Shown here piece by piece: positions 18,441 to 27,657 of a stretch of DNA of 64,000 nt (the stretch's first letter is position 1; each line of letters opens with the position of its first letter). Source of the stretch: Modestobacter versicolor. Lineage in GTDB: Bacteria > Actinomycetota > Actinomycetes > Mycobacteriales > Geodermatophilaceae. The translations under genes were made by a program, and so were the position numbers. The stretch spans positions 4,030,001 to 4,094,000 of the forward strand of contig NZ_JACIBU010000001.1 in assembly GCF_014195485.1 (NCBI RefSeq), written 5' to 3'. The notes beneath the pieces were generated by a model. It ran no database searches, had not been told where the DNA came from, and was given only the letters and a program-made list of their open reading frames with translations.

Positions 18441-19280
18441 GTGCCAGGACCCGACCTCCCCGCGGGCGGAGACGCCGACCGCCCGGCCCTCGACGCCGCC
18501 GCCCTGACCGCCTCGCTCACCGCCGGCAGCAGCCTCTGGCGGGCGGTCGAGGCCGTCGAGGCGATCGGGTCGACCAACGCCGAGCTGGTCACCCGGGCGG
18601 CCGCCGGCGAGCCCGAGGGGCTGGTCCTGGTCGCCGAGCACCAGCAGGCCGGGCGGGGCCGGCTGGACCGCACCTGGACCTCGCCGCCGCGGGCCGGGGT
18701 GACCGTCTCGCTGCTGCTGCGCCCCGACGTCCCCGCTGCCCGCCGCGCCTGGCTGTCGCTGCTCACCGGCGTGGCCCTGGCCGAGTCGGTGTCCGCGGCG
18801 GCCGGGGTGCGCACCTCGCTGAAGTGGCCCAACGACCTGCTCGCGCCCGACGGCACCAAGCTCGCCGGGATCCTGGCCGAGAGCTCCGGGTCGGCCGTCG
18901 TCGTCGGCGTGGGGCTCAACGTCTCCACCCGCCGCGAGGAGCTGCCGGACACCGGCACCTCCCTCGCGCTGGTGGCGGGGGGTCCGGTCGACCGGACCGA
19001 GGTGCTGCTGGCCTTCCTGCGCGCGTTCGAGCGGCGTTACCGGCGCTGGACCGAGGTGCTCGGCGACCCGGTGTCCTCCGGGCTCGCCCAGGACTACCTG
19101 GCCTGGTGCAGCACCGTCGGCAGCACCGTCACCGTGACGATGCCCGACGGGTCCACGCTCGACGGCCTCGCCGAGGCGGTCGACTGGGACGGCCGGCTCG
19201 TGGTGCGCACCCCCGCCGGGGTGCTCGAGCTCGCCTCCGGCGACGTGCGACACGTGCGGCGCAGCGTCCGGGAGGGATGA
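18441..19280 (+). CDS. birA: biotin-[acetyl-CoA carboxylase] ligase
   Basis: The 279-residue product carries the biotin protein ligase catalytic loop GRGRLDRTW, the lysine motif KWPNDLL, GILAE and the C-terminal SH3-like domain. There is no N-terminal helix-turn-helix, so it is a monofunctional (group I) ligase without repressor function. It activates biotin as biotinyl-AMP and attaches it to the EAMKM lysine of AccA. The start is GTG at 18441, probably leaderless. It is divergent from the carboxylase operon that encodes its substrate. Confidence 0.93.
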   Translation: MPGPDLPAGGDADRPALDAAALTASLTAGSSLWRAVEAVEAIGSTNAELVTRAAAGEPEGLVLVAEHQQAGRGRLDRTWTSPPRAGVTVSLLLRPDVPAARRAWLSLLTGVALAESVSAAAGVRTSLKWPNDLLAPDGTKLAGILAESSGSAVVVGVGLNVSTRREELPDTGTSLALVAGGPVDRTEVLLAFLRAFERRYRRWTEVLGDPVSSGLAQDYLAWCSTVGSTVTVTMPDGSTLDGLAEAVDWDGRLVVRTPAGVLELASGDVRHVRRSVREG

Positions 19281-19311
19281 CTGCGCCTGCGCGGTCGGTC
19301 ATCCTGTCCGC

Positions 19312-19875
19312 ATGGCGTACCCGGACAAGGTGCTCGGCGAGGACGAGGAGGTCGTCCGCCACCTGCACCCGCACTGGACGACGGTCTTCTGGCCGGTCGT
19401 GCTGTTCCTCGTCCTCGTGGGCGCCGCGTCCTTCGGGGCCGCGCTGGTGCCCGACGGCGACCAGCAGGGCCTGTGGCGGCTCGTCGTGGTCGCCGCGGCC
19501 GCCGTCCTGGCGCTCGTGCTCGTGGCGGTGCCGCTGCTGCGCTGGCGGACGACGCACTACGTGGTCACCACGCACCGGCTGCTCTTCCGCACCGGCATCC
19601 TCGCCCGGCACGGCCGGGACATCGGGCTGTCCCGGATCACCGACGTCTCCTACAAGCAGACGCTGTGGGAGCGGGTCATCAACTCCGGCACCGTGTCGAT
19701 CGAGACGGCGGGGGAGGGCGGCCCCACGGTGTTCTCCGCCATCCCGGACAGCGACGGCGTGCAGCAGCTGCTCAACCAGCTGGTCGAGGAGGACGCCGAC
19801 CGGCGGGCGCAGGAGAGCGCGGCCTACCTCGGGGAGTACCACCGCGGCGACGGGCACCCCACCCAGCAGCACTGA
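19312..19875 (+). CDS. PH-domain (bPH2/YdbS-like) membrane protein
   Basis: The 187-residue product has two adjacent transmembrane helices (about residues 25-48 and 55-77). A bacterial pleckstrin-homology-like domain follows, containing THYVVTTHRLLFRTGILARHGRDIGLSRITDV, the typical bPH2 core, and VSIETAGEGGPTVF. The function of this family is not known; membrane-stress or lipid-related roles have been proposed for relatives. It follows birA by 31 nt and may be co-transcribed. It starts MAYPDKVLGEDE at the ATG 19312. Confidence 0.85.
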   Translation: MAYPDKVLGEDEEVVRHLHPHWTTVFWPVVLFLVLVGAASFGAALVPDGDQQGLWRLVVVAAAAVLALVLVAVPLLRWRTTHYVVTTHRLLFRTGILARHGRDIGLSRITDVSYKQTLWERVINSGTVSIETAGEGGPTVFSAIPDSDGVQQLLNQLVEEDADRRAQESAAYLGEYHRGDGHPTQQH

Positions 19876-19954
19876 GGGGCCGGTGCGGGGGCCGGGCTGA
19901 CCACCGGACCGGTCCGTCACGGCGCGCCTGGGCGGTTCTGTCAGAGGGCCGACC

Positions 19955-19960
19955 TAGCTT
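19955..19960 (+). promoter_or_regulatory. -10 hexamer for leaderless sbcD
   Basis: TAGCTT lies 6 nt before the ATG at 19967, which puts the transcription start at the start codon. Confidence 0.6.
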
Positions 19961-19966
19961 CGGGGC

Positions 19967-21115
19967 ATGCGCCTGCTCCACACCTCCGACTGGCACATCG
20001 GCAGGTCCCTGCACGGCACCGACCTGCTGGCGGAGCAGGAGGCGGTGCTCGGCGGGCTGGCCGAGGTGGTCGCGGCAGAATCGGTCGACGTGGTGCTGGT
20101 GGCCGGCGACGTCTACGACCGTGCGGTGCCCTCTGCCGACGCGACCGGAGTGCTCGACCGCGTGCTGATGCGGCTCCGGCGCGCCGGAGCCGAGATCGTC
20201 CTCACGCCCGGAAACCACGACTCGGCGCGCCGGCTGGGCTTCGGCGCCGGCCTGATGGCCCGGTCCGGCGTGCACGTGCGGGCGGTCACCCCAGCGCTCG
20301 ACGAGCCGGTCCTGCTGTCCGACGAGCACGGTGACGTCGCCGTGTACGGCCTGCCCTACCTGGAGCCGGAGATCGCCCGGCACGAGCTGGGCATGGCCGA
20401 GGGTCGCAGCCACGAGGCAGTCCTCACCGTGGCGATGGACCGGGTCCGGTCCGACTTGTTCCTCCGGCCGAACAGCCGGTCCGTCGTCCTGGCCCACGCC
20501 TTCGTCGGCGGCGGAGTGCCCAGCGACAGCGAGCGCGACATCTGCGTGGGCGGGGTCGACCTGGTGCCGGCCGCGATCTTCGACGGGGTCGACTACGTCG
20601 CCCTCGGGCACCTCCACCGCCCGCAGACGCTCAGCGACCGGGTGCGGTACAGCGGTTCGCCGCTGGCCTACTCCTTCGGCGAGGCCGGGCAGCAGAAGCA
20701 GGCCTGGCTGGTCGACCTCGACGCCGGCGGCCTCGCCGCGGTCCGGCCGGTCCCGCTGCCCGCGCCCCGGCAGCTCACCCTGCTCCGCGGTGAGCTGGCC
20801 GAGCTGCTCGCCGAGCCGGCGCTCGACTCCGTGGTGGAGCACTTCCTGTCCGTCCAGCTCACCGACCCGATCCGGCCGGTCGACCCGATGCGTCAGCTGC
20901 AGGGTCGCTTCCCGTACTGCGTCCACCTGGAGTGGGTGGGCAGCGGCGCCCTGGCCGACGGGCGCAGCTACACCGAGCGGCTGTCCGGGCGCAGCGATCT
21001 CGAGGTGGCCGACGAGTTCGTGAGCCACGTCCGCGGCCTGGGGGCGACACCCGCCGAGCGCGACCTGCTCGGCCGCGCCCTGGTCGCCGCGGCGCGCGAG
21101 GGCGAGGACCGGTGA
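19967..21115 (+). CDS. sbcD: SbcD exonuclease subunit
   Basis: The 382-residue product carries all calcineurin-like phosphoesterase motifs of SbcD/Mre11: TSDWHIG at the N terminus, AGDVYDR, GNHDS, HAFVGG and GHLHRPQ. With SbcC it forms an ATP-dependent DNA end- and hairpin-processing nuclease involved in double-strand-break repair and palindrome cleavage. The stop overlaps the sbcC GTG (GTGA). It starts at the ATG 19967 after TAGCTT, probably without a leader. Confidence 0.95.
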   Translation: MRLLHTSDWHIGRSLHGTDLLAEQEAVLGGLAEVVAAESVDVVLVAGDVYDRAVPSADATGVLDRVLMRLRRAGAEIVLTPGNHDSARRLGFGAGLMARSGVHVRAVTPALDEPVLLSDEHGDVAVYGLPYLEPEIARHELGMAEGRSHEAVLTVAMDRVRSDLFLRPNSRSVVLAHAFVGGGVPSDSERDICVGGVDLVPAAIFDGVDYVALGHLHRPQTLSDRVRYSGSPLAYSFGEAGQQKQAWLVDLDAGGLAAVRPVPLPAPRQLTLLRGELAELLAEPALDSVVEHFLSVQLTDPIRPVDPMRQLQGRFPYCVHLEWVGSGALADGRSYTERLSGRSDLEVADEFVSHVRGLGATPAERDLLGRALVAAAREGEDR

Positions 21116-24072
21116 GGGTCCACCGGCTCGCACTCACCGCCTTCGGGCCGTTCGCCGAGCGGGTGGAGGTCGACCTCGACGATCTCGGCCGGGACGGGCT
21201 CTTCCTGCTGTGGGGACCGACGGGTGCGGGCAAGACGACGCTGCTCGACGGCGTCGTGTACGCCCTGTACGGCACCGTGCCGGGCGCCCGCGGTGAGGAG
21301 AAGCGGCTACGCAGCGACCACGCGTCGAGCGAGGTGCGCACCCAGGTCGAGTGCGAGGTCACCCTGGGCAGTGAGCGGCTGCTGGTCACCCGTCGTCCGG
21401 AGCAGCAGCGGCCCAAGCGGCGCGGCACCGGCTTCACCACCGAGCAGGCCCGGCTGACCGTGCAGCGCTGGGCCGCGGGCAGCTGGGAGCCGGTCAGCAC
21501 TCGGATCGATGAGGGGTCCGATCACCTGCGCACCCGGCTGGGACTGTCGGCGGAGCAGTTCTGCCAGGTGGTCCTGCTGCCGCAGGGTGACTTCGCGCGC
21601 TTCCTGCGGGCCGAGCCGGAGGACCGCAGCCGGCTGCTCCGCACGTTGTTCGACGTCGGCCGGTTCGCCCGGGTGGAGTCCTGGCTCGACGAGCAGCGTC
21701 GGGCAGCTCGCACGGAGCTCGACGTGGTGCGCACCAGGGCGAGCACGCTGCTGGCCCGGGTGGCCCAGGTCGCCGACGTGGACGTTCCCGAGGAATTGGC
21801 CCCCGAACTCGTGGGCGTCGCTCCGGCCGCTCAGGCGGGGGCGTGGCTGCACCGGGTCCGTACCGAGGTCGCCGAGCGGCTGACCGAACTCGAGAAGGCG
21901 GCCACCGCAGCGGCCGACGAGGTCGGCCGGGTCGATGCGGCGCTGGCCGCGGCCCGGGCCGAGGAGCAGCGCCACGCCCGCCGGGACCGGGCCCGCGCCC
22001 AGCTGGCGCGGCTGCAGGCCGAGGCCGCGGAGCTGGTGCCGCTGCGCGCCGCTCTGGACGGGAGCACGCGGGCCGAGCCGGTGCGCGACGTGCTGGAGGC
22101 CGCCGGGCGCGCGGGCCTGGCGGCCGAGGCCGCCGATCAGCAGCTGGCATCGGTCCGCAGGGCCTGGGCCACGGTGTCGGCAGGGCGCGCGGCCGACACG
22201 CTGCTGGCCCGGGCGCTGCGCGACGAGGTGGCCGAGCTGCGCAGGCTGGTCCCCGAGGTCGACCGCGCCGACCAGCTGGCCCGGTCGGTCGCGCGCACCG
22301 GCCGGCAGGTCGCGGAGCTGGTCGACCGGTGCGCAGCCGCCGAGGTCGCGGCCACCGGGTGGCCCGACCGGCTGGCTGCGCAGGAGGCGGTCGTCGCGGC
22401 TGCCGCTGAGGCCGAGGCCCGGCTCCCTGGCGCGACCGCGACGCTGGAGCGCGCCCGGGCGTCGCTGACCGCCGCCCGAGCGGCGCAGGAGGCGTCGACC
22501 CGGGTGGAGCAGCTGCGCTCCGCGAGCAGCGCAGCCCGAGAGGCCTGGCTCGACGCCCGAGAGGCGTGGGGCGACCTGCGCACCCGACGGCTGGACGGGA
22601 TGGCCGCCGAGCTCGCCGCCGGTCTGGCCGAGGGTGCCGACTGCCCGGTCTGCGGGGCCGTGGAGCACCCGCGGCTCGCCCGGCACGACGGTCCGCTGGT
22701 CACCCAGGCGGACGAGGACGCCGCCCGGCTGGTCGTGGAGGAGCGCGAGGGCCGCTCGGTGGCCGCCCAGCGCGCCCTTGAGGAGATCGAGCGGGAGCTG
22801 GCCGGGTTGCGCGCCCAGGCGGGTGCCCTGCCGCTCGAGGAGCAGGAGCTGGTGGTCGCCGCGGCGCGCGAAGCAGAGCGCTCGGTGCGCGGGCAGGCCA
22901 GCACACTGGGCGCTGCCCGACAGCAGCTGACCGCCCTGGTGGCGGCCCGCGACGATGCGCTCGCCGCCTGGGCGGCCGCCCGTGAGGAGCTGGTGCAGCG
23001 CCGCGCCGAGCTGGCGGCGGCAGAGCAGTCGCTGGCCGAGGTCCGGGAGCAGCTGACCGCGGCCCGGGGCGAGGACCCCGACCTCCCCGCGCGCATCCGC
23101 CGCCTGACCAGCGAGGCGGAGCGGTGCGAGGCGCTCGTCGACGCCGAGGGGGCCGAGGTCCGGGCGCGCACCGCGGCCGACACCGCCCGCCGGTTCGCCG
23201 ATGAGCGGGTCGCCGAGGCGGGCTTCCCCGACCTGCTGGCCGCCGCCGACGCCCTGCTGGAGAGCGGCCGGGCCGCCGGGATCCGGCGCCGGGTCACCGA
23301 GCACGACCAGCAGTGGTCAGTGGTCACCGCGACGCTCGCCGAGCCGGAGCTGGCCGATCTGGCGCCGCGGCCCGACCTCGCCGCCATCACCGACGCCTGC
23401 CGGTCGGCCACCGCGGTCCGCGAGGAGGCGGTCGCCGCCCTCGCCGACGCCCGTCGGTGCACCTCGGCCCTCGACGCTCTCGCCGCCGACCTGACCGCGG
23501 TCGAGGTCGAGCTGGACGAGCACCGGGCGACGGCCGAGCAGGTCTCGGCACTGGCCGACCTGGTCAACGGCCGGGGGCAGAACGCCTTGAAGATGCGGCT
23601 GCAGTCCTTCGTCCTGGCCGCCCGGTTGGAGCAGGTGGCCGAGGTCGCCAGCCGGCGGCTGCGGGACATGTCCGGTGGCCGCTACACGTTTCTGCACAGC
23701 GACGCGCAGGGGCGGCACGGTGCCCGCGGCGGCCTGGGCCTCGACGTCCTGGACGAGTACACCGGACTTCGCCGGCCGACCAAGACGCTGTCCGGTGGGG
23801 AGAGCTTCATGGCCTCCCTCGCCCTGGCGCTCGGGCTCGCCGACGTCGTGACCGCGGAGAGCGGCGGCGTCCAGATCGACACGCTCTTCGTCGACGAGGG
23901 CTTCGGCACCCTGGACCCACAGTCGCTGGACTCGGTGATGACCGTCCTCGACGAGCTCCGCCGCGGTGGCCGCACGGTGGGGTTGATCAGCCACGTGGAG
24001 GAACTGCGCACGCGGATCACCAGCCGGCTCGAGGTGCTCAGCGGCCGGAACGGTTCGCGACTGGCGGCCTGA
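21112..24072 (+). CDS. sbcC: SbcC ATPase subunit
   Basis: The 986-residue product has the SMC/Rad50 layout. An N-terminal ATPase half contains the P-loop WGPTGAGKTTLLDG near residue 40. Two long Ala/Glu/Arg-rich coiled coils flank a zinc hook CPVC (511-514). The C-terminal ATPase half has signature KTLSGGESFMASLALALGLAD and Walker B IDTLFVDEGFG. It partners SbcD in DNA end processing. The GTG at 21112 is chosen because it overlaps the sbcD stop and gives the canonical VRVHRLALTAFGPF; an in-frame extension to 20932 is unrelated sequence. Confidence 0.95.
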   Translation: MRVHRLALTAFGPFAERVEVDLDDLGRDGLFLLWGPTGAGKTTLLDGVVYALYGTVPGARGEEKRLRSDHASSEVRTQVECEVTLGSERLLVTRRPEQQRPKRRGTGFTTEQARLTVQRWAAGSWEPVSTRIDEGSDHLRTRLGLSAEQFCQVVLLPQGDFARFLRAEPEDRSRLLRTLFDVGRFARVESWLDEQRRAARTELDVVRTRASTLLARVAQVADVDVPEELAPELVGVAPAAQAGAWLHRVRTEVAERLTELEKAATAAADEVGRVDAALAAARAEEQRHARRDRARAQLARLQAEAAELVPLRAALDGSTRAEPVRDVLEAAGRAGLAAEAADQQLASVRRAWATVSAGRAADTLLARALRDEVAELRRLVPEVDRADQLARSVARTGRQVAELVDRCAAAEVAATGWPDRLAAQEAVVAAAAEAEARLPGATATLERARASLTAARAAQEASTRVEQLRSASSAAREAWLDAREAWGDLRTRRLDGMAAELAAGLAEGADCPVCGAVEHPRLARHDGPLVTQADEDAARLVVEEREGRSVAAQRALEEIERELAGLRAQAGALPLEEQELVVAAAREAERSVRGQASTLGAARQQLTALVAARDDALAAWAAAREELVQRRAELAAAEQSLAEVREQLTAARGEDPDLPARIRRLTSEAERCEALVDAEGAEVRARTAADTARRFADERVAEAGFPDLLAAADALLESGRAAGIRRRVTEHDQQWSVVTATLAEPELADLAPRPDLAAITDACRSATAVREEAVAALADARRCTSALDALAADLTAVEVELDEHRATAEQVSALADLVNGRGQNALKMRLQSFVLAARLEQVAEVASRRLRDMSGGRYTFLHSDAQGRHGARGGLGLDVLDEYTGLRRPTKTLSGGESFMASLALALGLADVVTAESGGVQIDTLFVDEGFGTLDPQSLDSVMTVLDELRRGGRTVGLISHVEELRTRITSRLEVLSGRNGSRLAA

Positions 24073-24122
24073 CCGGGGTCGGCGGCGCTGCCAGCAACGT
24101 GCCCTGAGGGTCGTCCGGGGCG

Positions 24123-24692
24123 TCAGATTGCGTCGTCGGCGAGCACGGGGTCCCGCTCCCGTGCAAGTGCGGATCCGTGCGCGGGGAAGACCCACCGTCG
24201 GTAGGCGAAGTACCGGATGAGGGTGCCGAGGACGATCGACCCGAGGTTGGCGGCCTGGAGGACGAGAGCCCCGTCCTGGCCGAGCGGGTAGCGCACAAGA
24301 GCCACGATGCCGAGGCCCAGCACCAAGGTCACGCCGTTGATGACGGCGAACATGACGTACTCGCGGCGTACGCCGGTCCGGGCACGGTGCGAGAACGACC
24401 AGTAGCGGTGGCCGACGTAGGCGACGGTCATCGAGACCAGGGTCGACAGCAGCTTGGCCGTCACCGCGCCGGTGCCCATGTGTGCGTAGAGCAGCTGGAA
24501 GAGCCCGACGTCGAGGAAGAAGCAGGCCACGCCCACCACGCCGAAGGCGCTGAGCTCCTTCAGCAGCAGACGCCAGCCCTGACGCAGGCGGCCGCCACGT
24601 TCTCCGGAGGACGAGGTCACGTCGTCAGCGTACGAGTCGTTGCCGGGCGCCACGATCGGCTCCAGGCCCGGGACGTGCGTGTGGTCTGCCAC
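24123..24692 (-). CDS. GtrA-family membrane protein
   Basis: The 189-residue product has four predicted transmembrane helices with typical GtrA features: GVVGVACFFLDVGLFQLL, then KLLSTLVSMTVAYVGHRYWSF, then the last helix and FAYRRWVF. GtrA proteins are thought to flip or handle polyprenyl-phosphate-linked sugars. The GTG start directly abuts the stop of the preceding GT2 gene (TGA-GTG), so the two form an operon: the GT2 makes a polyprenyl-phosphate sugar and GtrA moves it across the membrane. It converges on sbcC. Confidence 0.9.
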   Translation of the reverse strand: MADHTHVPGLEPIVAPGNDSYADDVTSSSGERGGRLRQGWRLLLKELSAFGVVGVACFFLDVGLFQLLYAHMGTGAVTAKLLSTLVSMTVAYVGHRYWSFSHRARTGVRREYVMFAVINGVTLVLGLGIVALVRYPLGQDGALVLQAANLGSIVLGTLIRYFAYRRWVFPAHGSALARERDPVLADDAI

Positions 24693-25691
24693 TCAGTCGA
24701 GGTGGGCAGCGACGGGTGCTTCGACCGCGAAGGGCTGCGACTCGTGGCTGCCGCGGTGCTGCCATGGTGCAGGAACCGACAGGTAGGCGAGCCGGTTGCG
24801 CTCCAGGCGGTCCCTGGACGCCCGCTCGAGGATGGCACCGACCAGCCCGAGGACCAGAGCGGCGAGGAACAGCCCGATCACGACGAACAGCGTCGGGAAC
24901 CGCGGCACCGTGCCGGTGTCCTGGTAGGTGACCAGGACGGGGATCACGATGATCACGCCCAGCAGTCCGAGCAGCAGGCCGGGCAGCCCAAAGCTGAGCG
25001 CCGGCCGGAAGTCGCGGAAGAGCCGGAAGAGCCGACGGAAGATGCGGGCGCCATCGCTGTAGGTGTTGAGCTTGCTCTCCGAGCCGGTGACCCGCTCCAC
25101 GTACGCCGTGCTGAGCTCTGCCCACGGCATGCCGAGCGACGCACCGTGAGCGTTCAGCTCGATCTCCACCTCGAACCCGCGAGCCAGTAGGGGGCAGGAC
25201 TTCACGAACCGCCGGCTGAAGCCACGGTAGCCGGTGAGCACGTCGGAGTACGAGGTGTCGAAGAGGAAGGCGAAGGTCCGGGAGAACACGCGGTTGCCCC
25301 ACTGGTGACCCACCCGGAACTCGGCGGCGCCGTCGTCCGAACGCGCCTCGCGGGCGGCGAGGACGGTGTCCACGCCGTCCTCCCGCATGAGCCGGATCAT
25401 CTCGGGGGCGGCACTCGCGTCGTAGGTGCCATCGCCGTCCACCATGATGAAGAACGCCGCGTCGACGTCGGAGAACAACCGCCGCACCGCGTACCCCTTG
25501 CCCCGGTGGGTCTCCCGGATGACGTCCGCGCCGGCCTCGACGGCCAGGGCTCCGGTGTCGTCGGTCGAGTTGTTGTCGCAGACCACCACCCGCGCACCGG
25601 GCAGGTGCCTCCGAAAGCCGGTCACCACCTCGGCGATGGTCGTGGCCTCGTTGTGGCAGGGGATCAGGACGGCCACGTCCTCGTAGGTCAC
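24693..25691 (-). CDS. GT2 glycosyltransferase, polyprenyl-phosphate sugar synthase type
   Basis: The 332-residue product begins VTYEDVAVLIPCHNEATTI. Its GT-A core contains CDNNSTDDT, IMVDGDGTYDAS and VLTGYRGFSRRFVKS. It ends with two transmembrane segments (GLPGLLLGLLGVIIVIPVL and FPTLFVVIGLFLAALVLGLV). This matches dolichol/polyprenyl-phosphate glycosyltransferases that charge the lipid carrier on the cytoplasmic face. GTG 25691 is chosen because AGAGGAG precedes it and because the region upstream overlaps the divergent DUF2142 gene. It is paired with the GtrA gene. Confidence 0.88.
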   Translation of the reverse strand: MTYEDVAVLIPCHNEATTIAEVVTGFRRHLPGARVVVCDNNSTDDTGALAVEAGADVIRETHRGKGYAVRRLFSDVDAAFFIMVDGDGTYDASAAPEMIRLMREDGVDTVLAAREARSDDGAAEFRVGHQWGNRVFSRTFAFLFDTSYSDVLTGYRGFSRRFVKSCPLLARGFEVEIELNAHGASLGMPWAELSTAYVERVTGSESKLNTYSDGARIFRRLFRLFRDFRPALSFGLPGLLLGLLGVIIVIPVLVTYQDTGTVPRFPTLFVVIGLFLAALVLGLVGAILERASRDRLERNRLAYLSVPAPWQHRGSHESQPFAVEAPVAAHLD

Positions 25692-25760
25692 GCGGCTCCT
25701 CTCGCTGCGGGGTACCACCCGAACGGGCGGCACGATTGGGTCCAGCTCCTCGTCGGGCTC

Positions 25761-25766
25761 TACGGT
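25761..25766 (+). promoter_or_regulatory. -10 hexamer for leaderless DUF2142 gene
   Basis: TACGGT lies 6 nt before the GTG at 25773. Confidence 0.55.
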
Positions 25767-25772
25767 AACTGC

Positions 25773-27575
25773 GTGCGCACCAACGTCGGACGCGCGGAAC
25801 CTCGGGCGTTCCCCCTGACGGGTGGGCGTGGTAGGGGTCTGCGCTTCTTCCTGCTGTCCTGGTTCCTCCTGTCCGTGGCCATCTCGGGCTGGGCCATCAC
25901 GACCCCCCTGTTCGCCAGCCCCGACGAGCCCGCTCACGTCGTGAAGGCAGCGGCGGTCGCGCGCGGCGAGCTGACCGGGCGCACCATCGAGCAGCCCGGC
26001 ACGTACTTCGAGATCATCACCGGGGTCGAGGTCCCGGAGTACTACGCGGACTCGATGGACAACACCGAGTGCTTCCTGCAGAAGGCGAGCGAGGCTGCCG
26101 ACTGCGCCCCCGACTTCGCCGCCGGTGACAACCGGGACGCCGAGGTCCAGACGTGGATCGGCCGGTACCCGCCGCTGTACTACGCGATCGTCGGACTACC
26201 CAGCCTGGTGTCCGACGGGACAGCCGCCGTGCTCGGCATGCGGGTGGTCAGCGCGGTCCTCTGCGCGGGGTTCTTCGCCCTGGGGCTGTGGGCGCTGCGG
26301 ACCAGCCGGCACGGCCGGGTGATGCTCGCCGCGGGTTGGTTGGCAGTCACCCCGACGGCGCTCTTCTTCGGTGGCATGGTCAACTCCAGTGGTCTGGAGA
26401 TCGCCGCCGGCTTCGCCACCTGGTGCCTGCTCGTCCCCCTCGTCCGAGACCCTGCCGCCCACCACGTCCGCGGCCGGTTGGCCGCAGGCATGACCACTGC
26501 GGTCGTGCTCCTGAACACACGTCCTGGTTCGGGGCTGCTTGCGCTGCTGATCGCCGTCTGCCTCGTCGTGATGGCCACCCGAGAGTTCTGGCGAGCCGCG
26601 CTCGCTGAACGGCGGTGGGTGCCTGCATCGACGATCGGTGCGATCGGCGCAGTCTGCGCCGGAGCCTGGCTGCTGGCCGTCGACCCCACCGCGTCGCTCG
26701 GGGGCATCCCTGACTCGAAGCTCGGGGACGTGTCCACGGCCCTCGGTGCGGCCATCGGGCTGACCGGGCGGTACGTCAAGGAGCAGTTGGCCGTCTTCGG
26801 GGCGCTCAACGTGACGCTCCACGGCCTGTTCCTCGTCCTGCTCGGTGGGGCCATCGCCCTCCTGGTGCTGGCCGGCCTCGTGCGCGGCAGGGCCGGCACG
26901 CGTTGGGCGCTCGGCCTGCTGCTGGTCGCCTCGTTCGTCGTCCCCGTGGTGAGCCAGATCCCGTCGGCAGCCGATCTGGGCCTCATCTGGCAGGGGCGCT
27001 ACGGGCTGCCGATGTCGATCGGCCTCCCGATCGTCGCGATGGCCGCGCTCACCTCCCGCCACGGTGAGGACCGGCTGACCCGGTGGAGTGCGCTTGCGCT
27101 CACCCCACTCGTGGCAGGAGTGCACGTGGCGGCGCTCTTCTGGTCGCTGTGGCGCTACGGTTACGGCTTCGGCGTCCCGCTGTTCAGCGTCCCCCTCGAG
27201 TGGACGCCGCCCGGTACGTGGACGATGCCCGTGGCCTTCGTGGTGGCCGTCAGCGCGCTGTCGGCGGTGGTGGCGTTCCCGCTGGTCCCTCCACGCTCCT
27301 CGTGGCGCCGGTGGAGCACCGGTCGGTCTGTCCCCGCGCGTGCGGTCGACCCGGTCGGGACCGAGGATGTCCGGGATCCCGAGCCTGCGGCCGGGTCGGC
27401 CACCGCCATACCGAAGGAGCCGGCCACGCCACGCGTGCCGGACGATGGCGCAGGAACAGCGGGGGCCGGGGTGCCGTCCCATGACCTGGCTGAGAACATC
27501 GTCTCCGGAGGTCCGAACGTGGTCGAGCGGATGGCACACGTCGAACCCGTCTCGGACGGAGGTCACCGACCGTGA
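25773..27575 (+). CDS. DUF2142 polytopic membrane protein
   Basis: The 600-residue product is an integral membrane protein. After the first hydrophobic helix (RFFLLSWFLLSVAISGWAI) comes the family hallmark SPDEPAH, reminiscent of the acidic motif in the first extracytoplasmic loop of GT-C glycosyltransferases. About ten further helices and a hydrophilic C-terminal tail of roughly 90 residues follow. DUF2142 proteins occur with surface-polysaccharide genes and are suspected glycosyltransferases acting on lipid-linked sugars; this is not proven. GTG at 25773 is chosen because TACGGT precedes it by 6 nt and earlier sequence belongs to the divergent gene. The neighbouring GT2/GtrA pair could supply its donor. 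Confidence 0.8.
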   Translation: MRTNVGRAEPRAFPLTGGRGRGLRFFLLSWFLLSVAISGWAITTPLFASPDEPAHVVKAAAVARGELTGRTIEQPGTYFEIITGVEVPEYYADSMDNTECFLQKASEAADCAPDFAAGDNRDAEVQTWIGRYPPLYYAIVGLPSLVSDGTAAVLGMRVVSAVLCAGFFALGLWALRTSRHGRVMLAAGWLAVTPTALFFGGMVNSSGLEIAAGFATWCLLVPLVRDPAAHHVRGRLAAGMTTAVVLLNTRPGSGLLALLIAVCLVVMATREFWRAALAERRWVPASTIGAIGAVCAGAWLLAVDPTASLGGIPDSKLGDVSTALGAAIGLTGRYVKEQLAVFGALNVTLHGLFLVLLGGAIALLVLAGLVRGRAGTRWALGLLLVASFVVPVVSQIPSAADLGLIWQGRYGLPMSIGLPIVAMAALTSRHGEDRLTRWSALALTPLVAGVHVAALFWSLWRYGYGFGVPLFSVPLEWTPPGTWTMPVAFVVAVSALSAVVAFPLVPPRSSWRRWSTGRSVPARAVDPVGTEDVRDPEPAAGSATAIPKEPATPRVPDDGAGTAGAGVPSHDLAENIVSGGPNVVERMAHVEPVSDGGHRP

Positions 27576-27657
27576 GGGGGCGCCGTCGATGCCCGACAGC
27601 CGCCGGGCACTCGGGTCCTCGTCGCATCGTCCGGTCACTCTCGTGCTTCCGACCGCA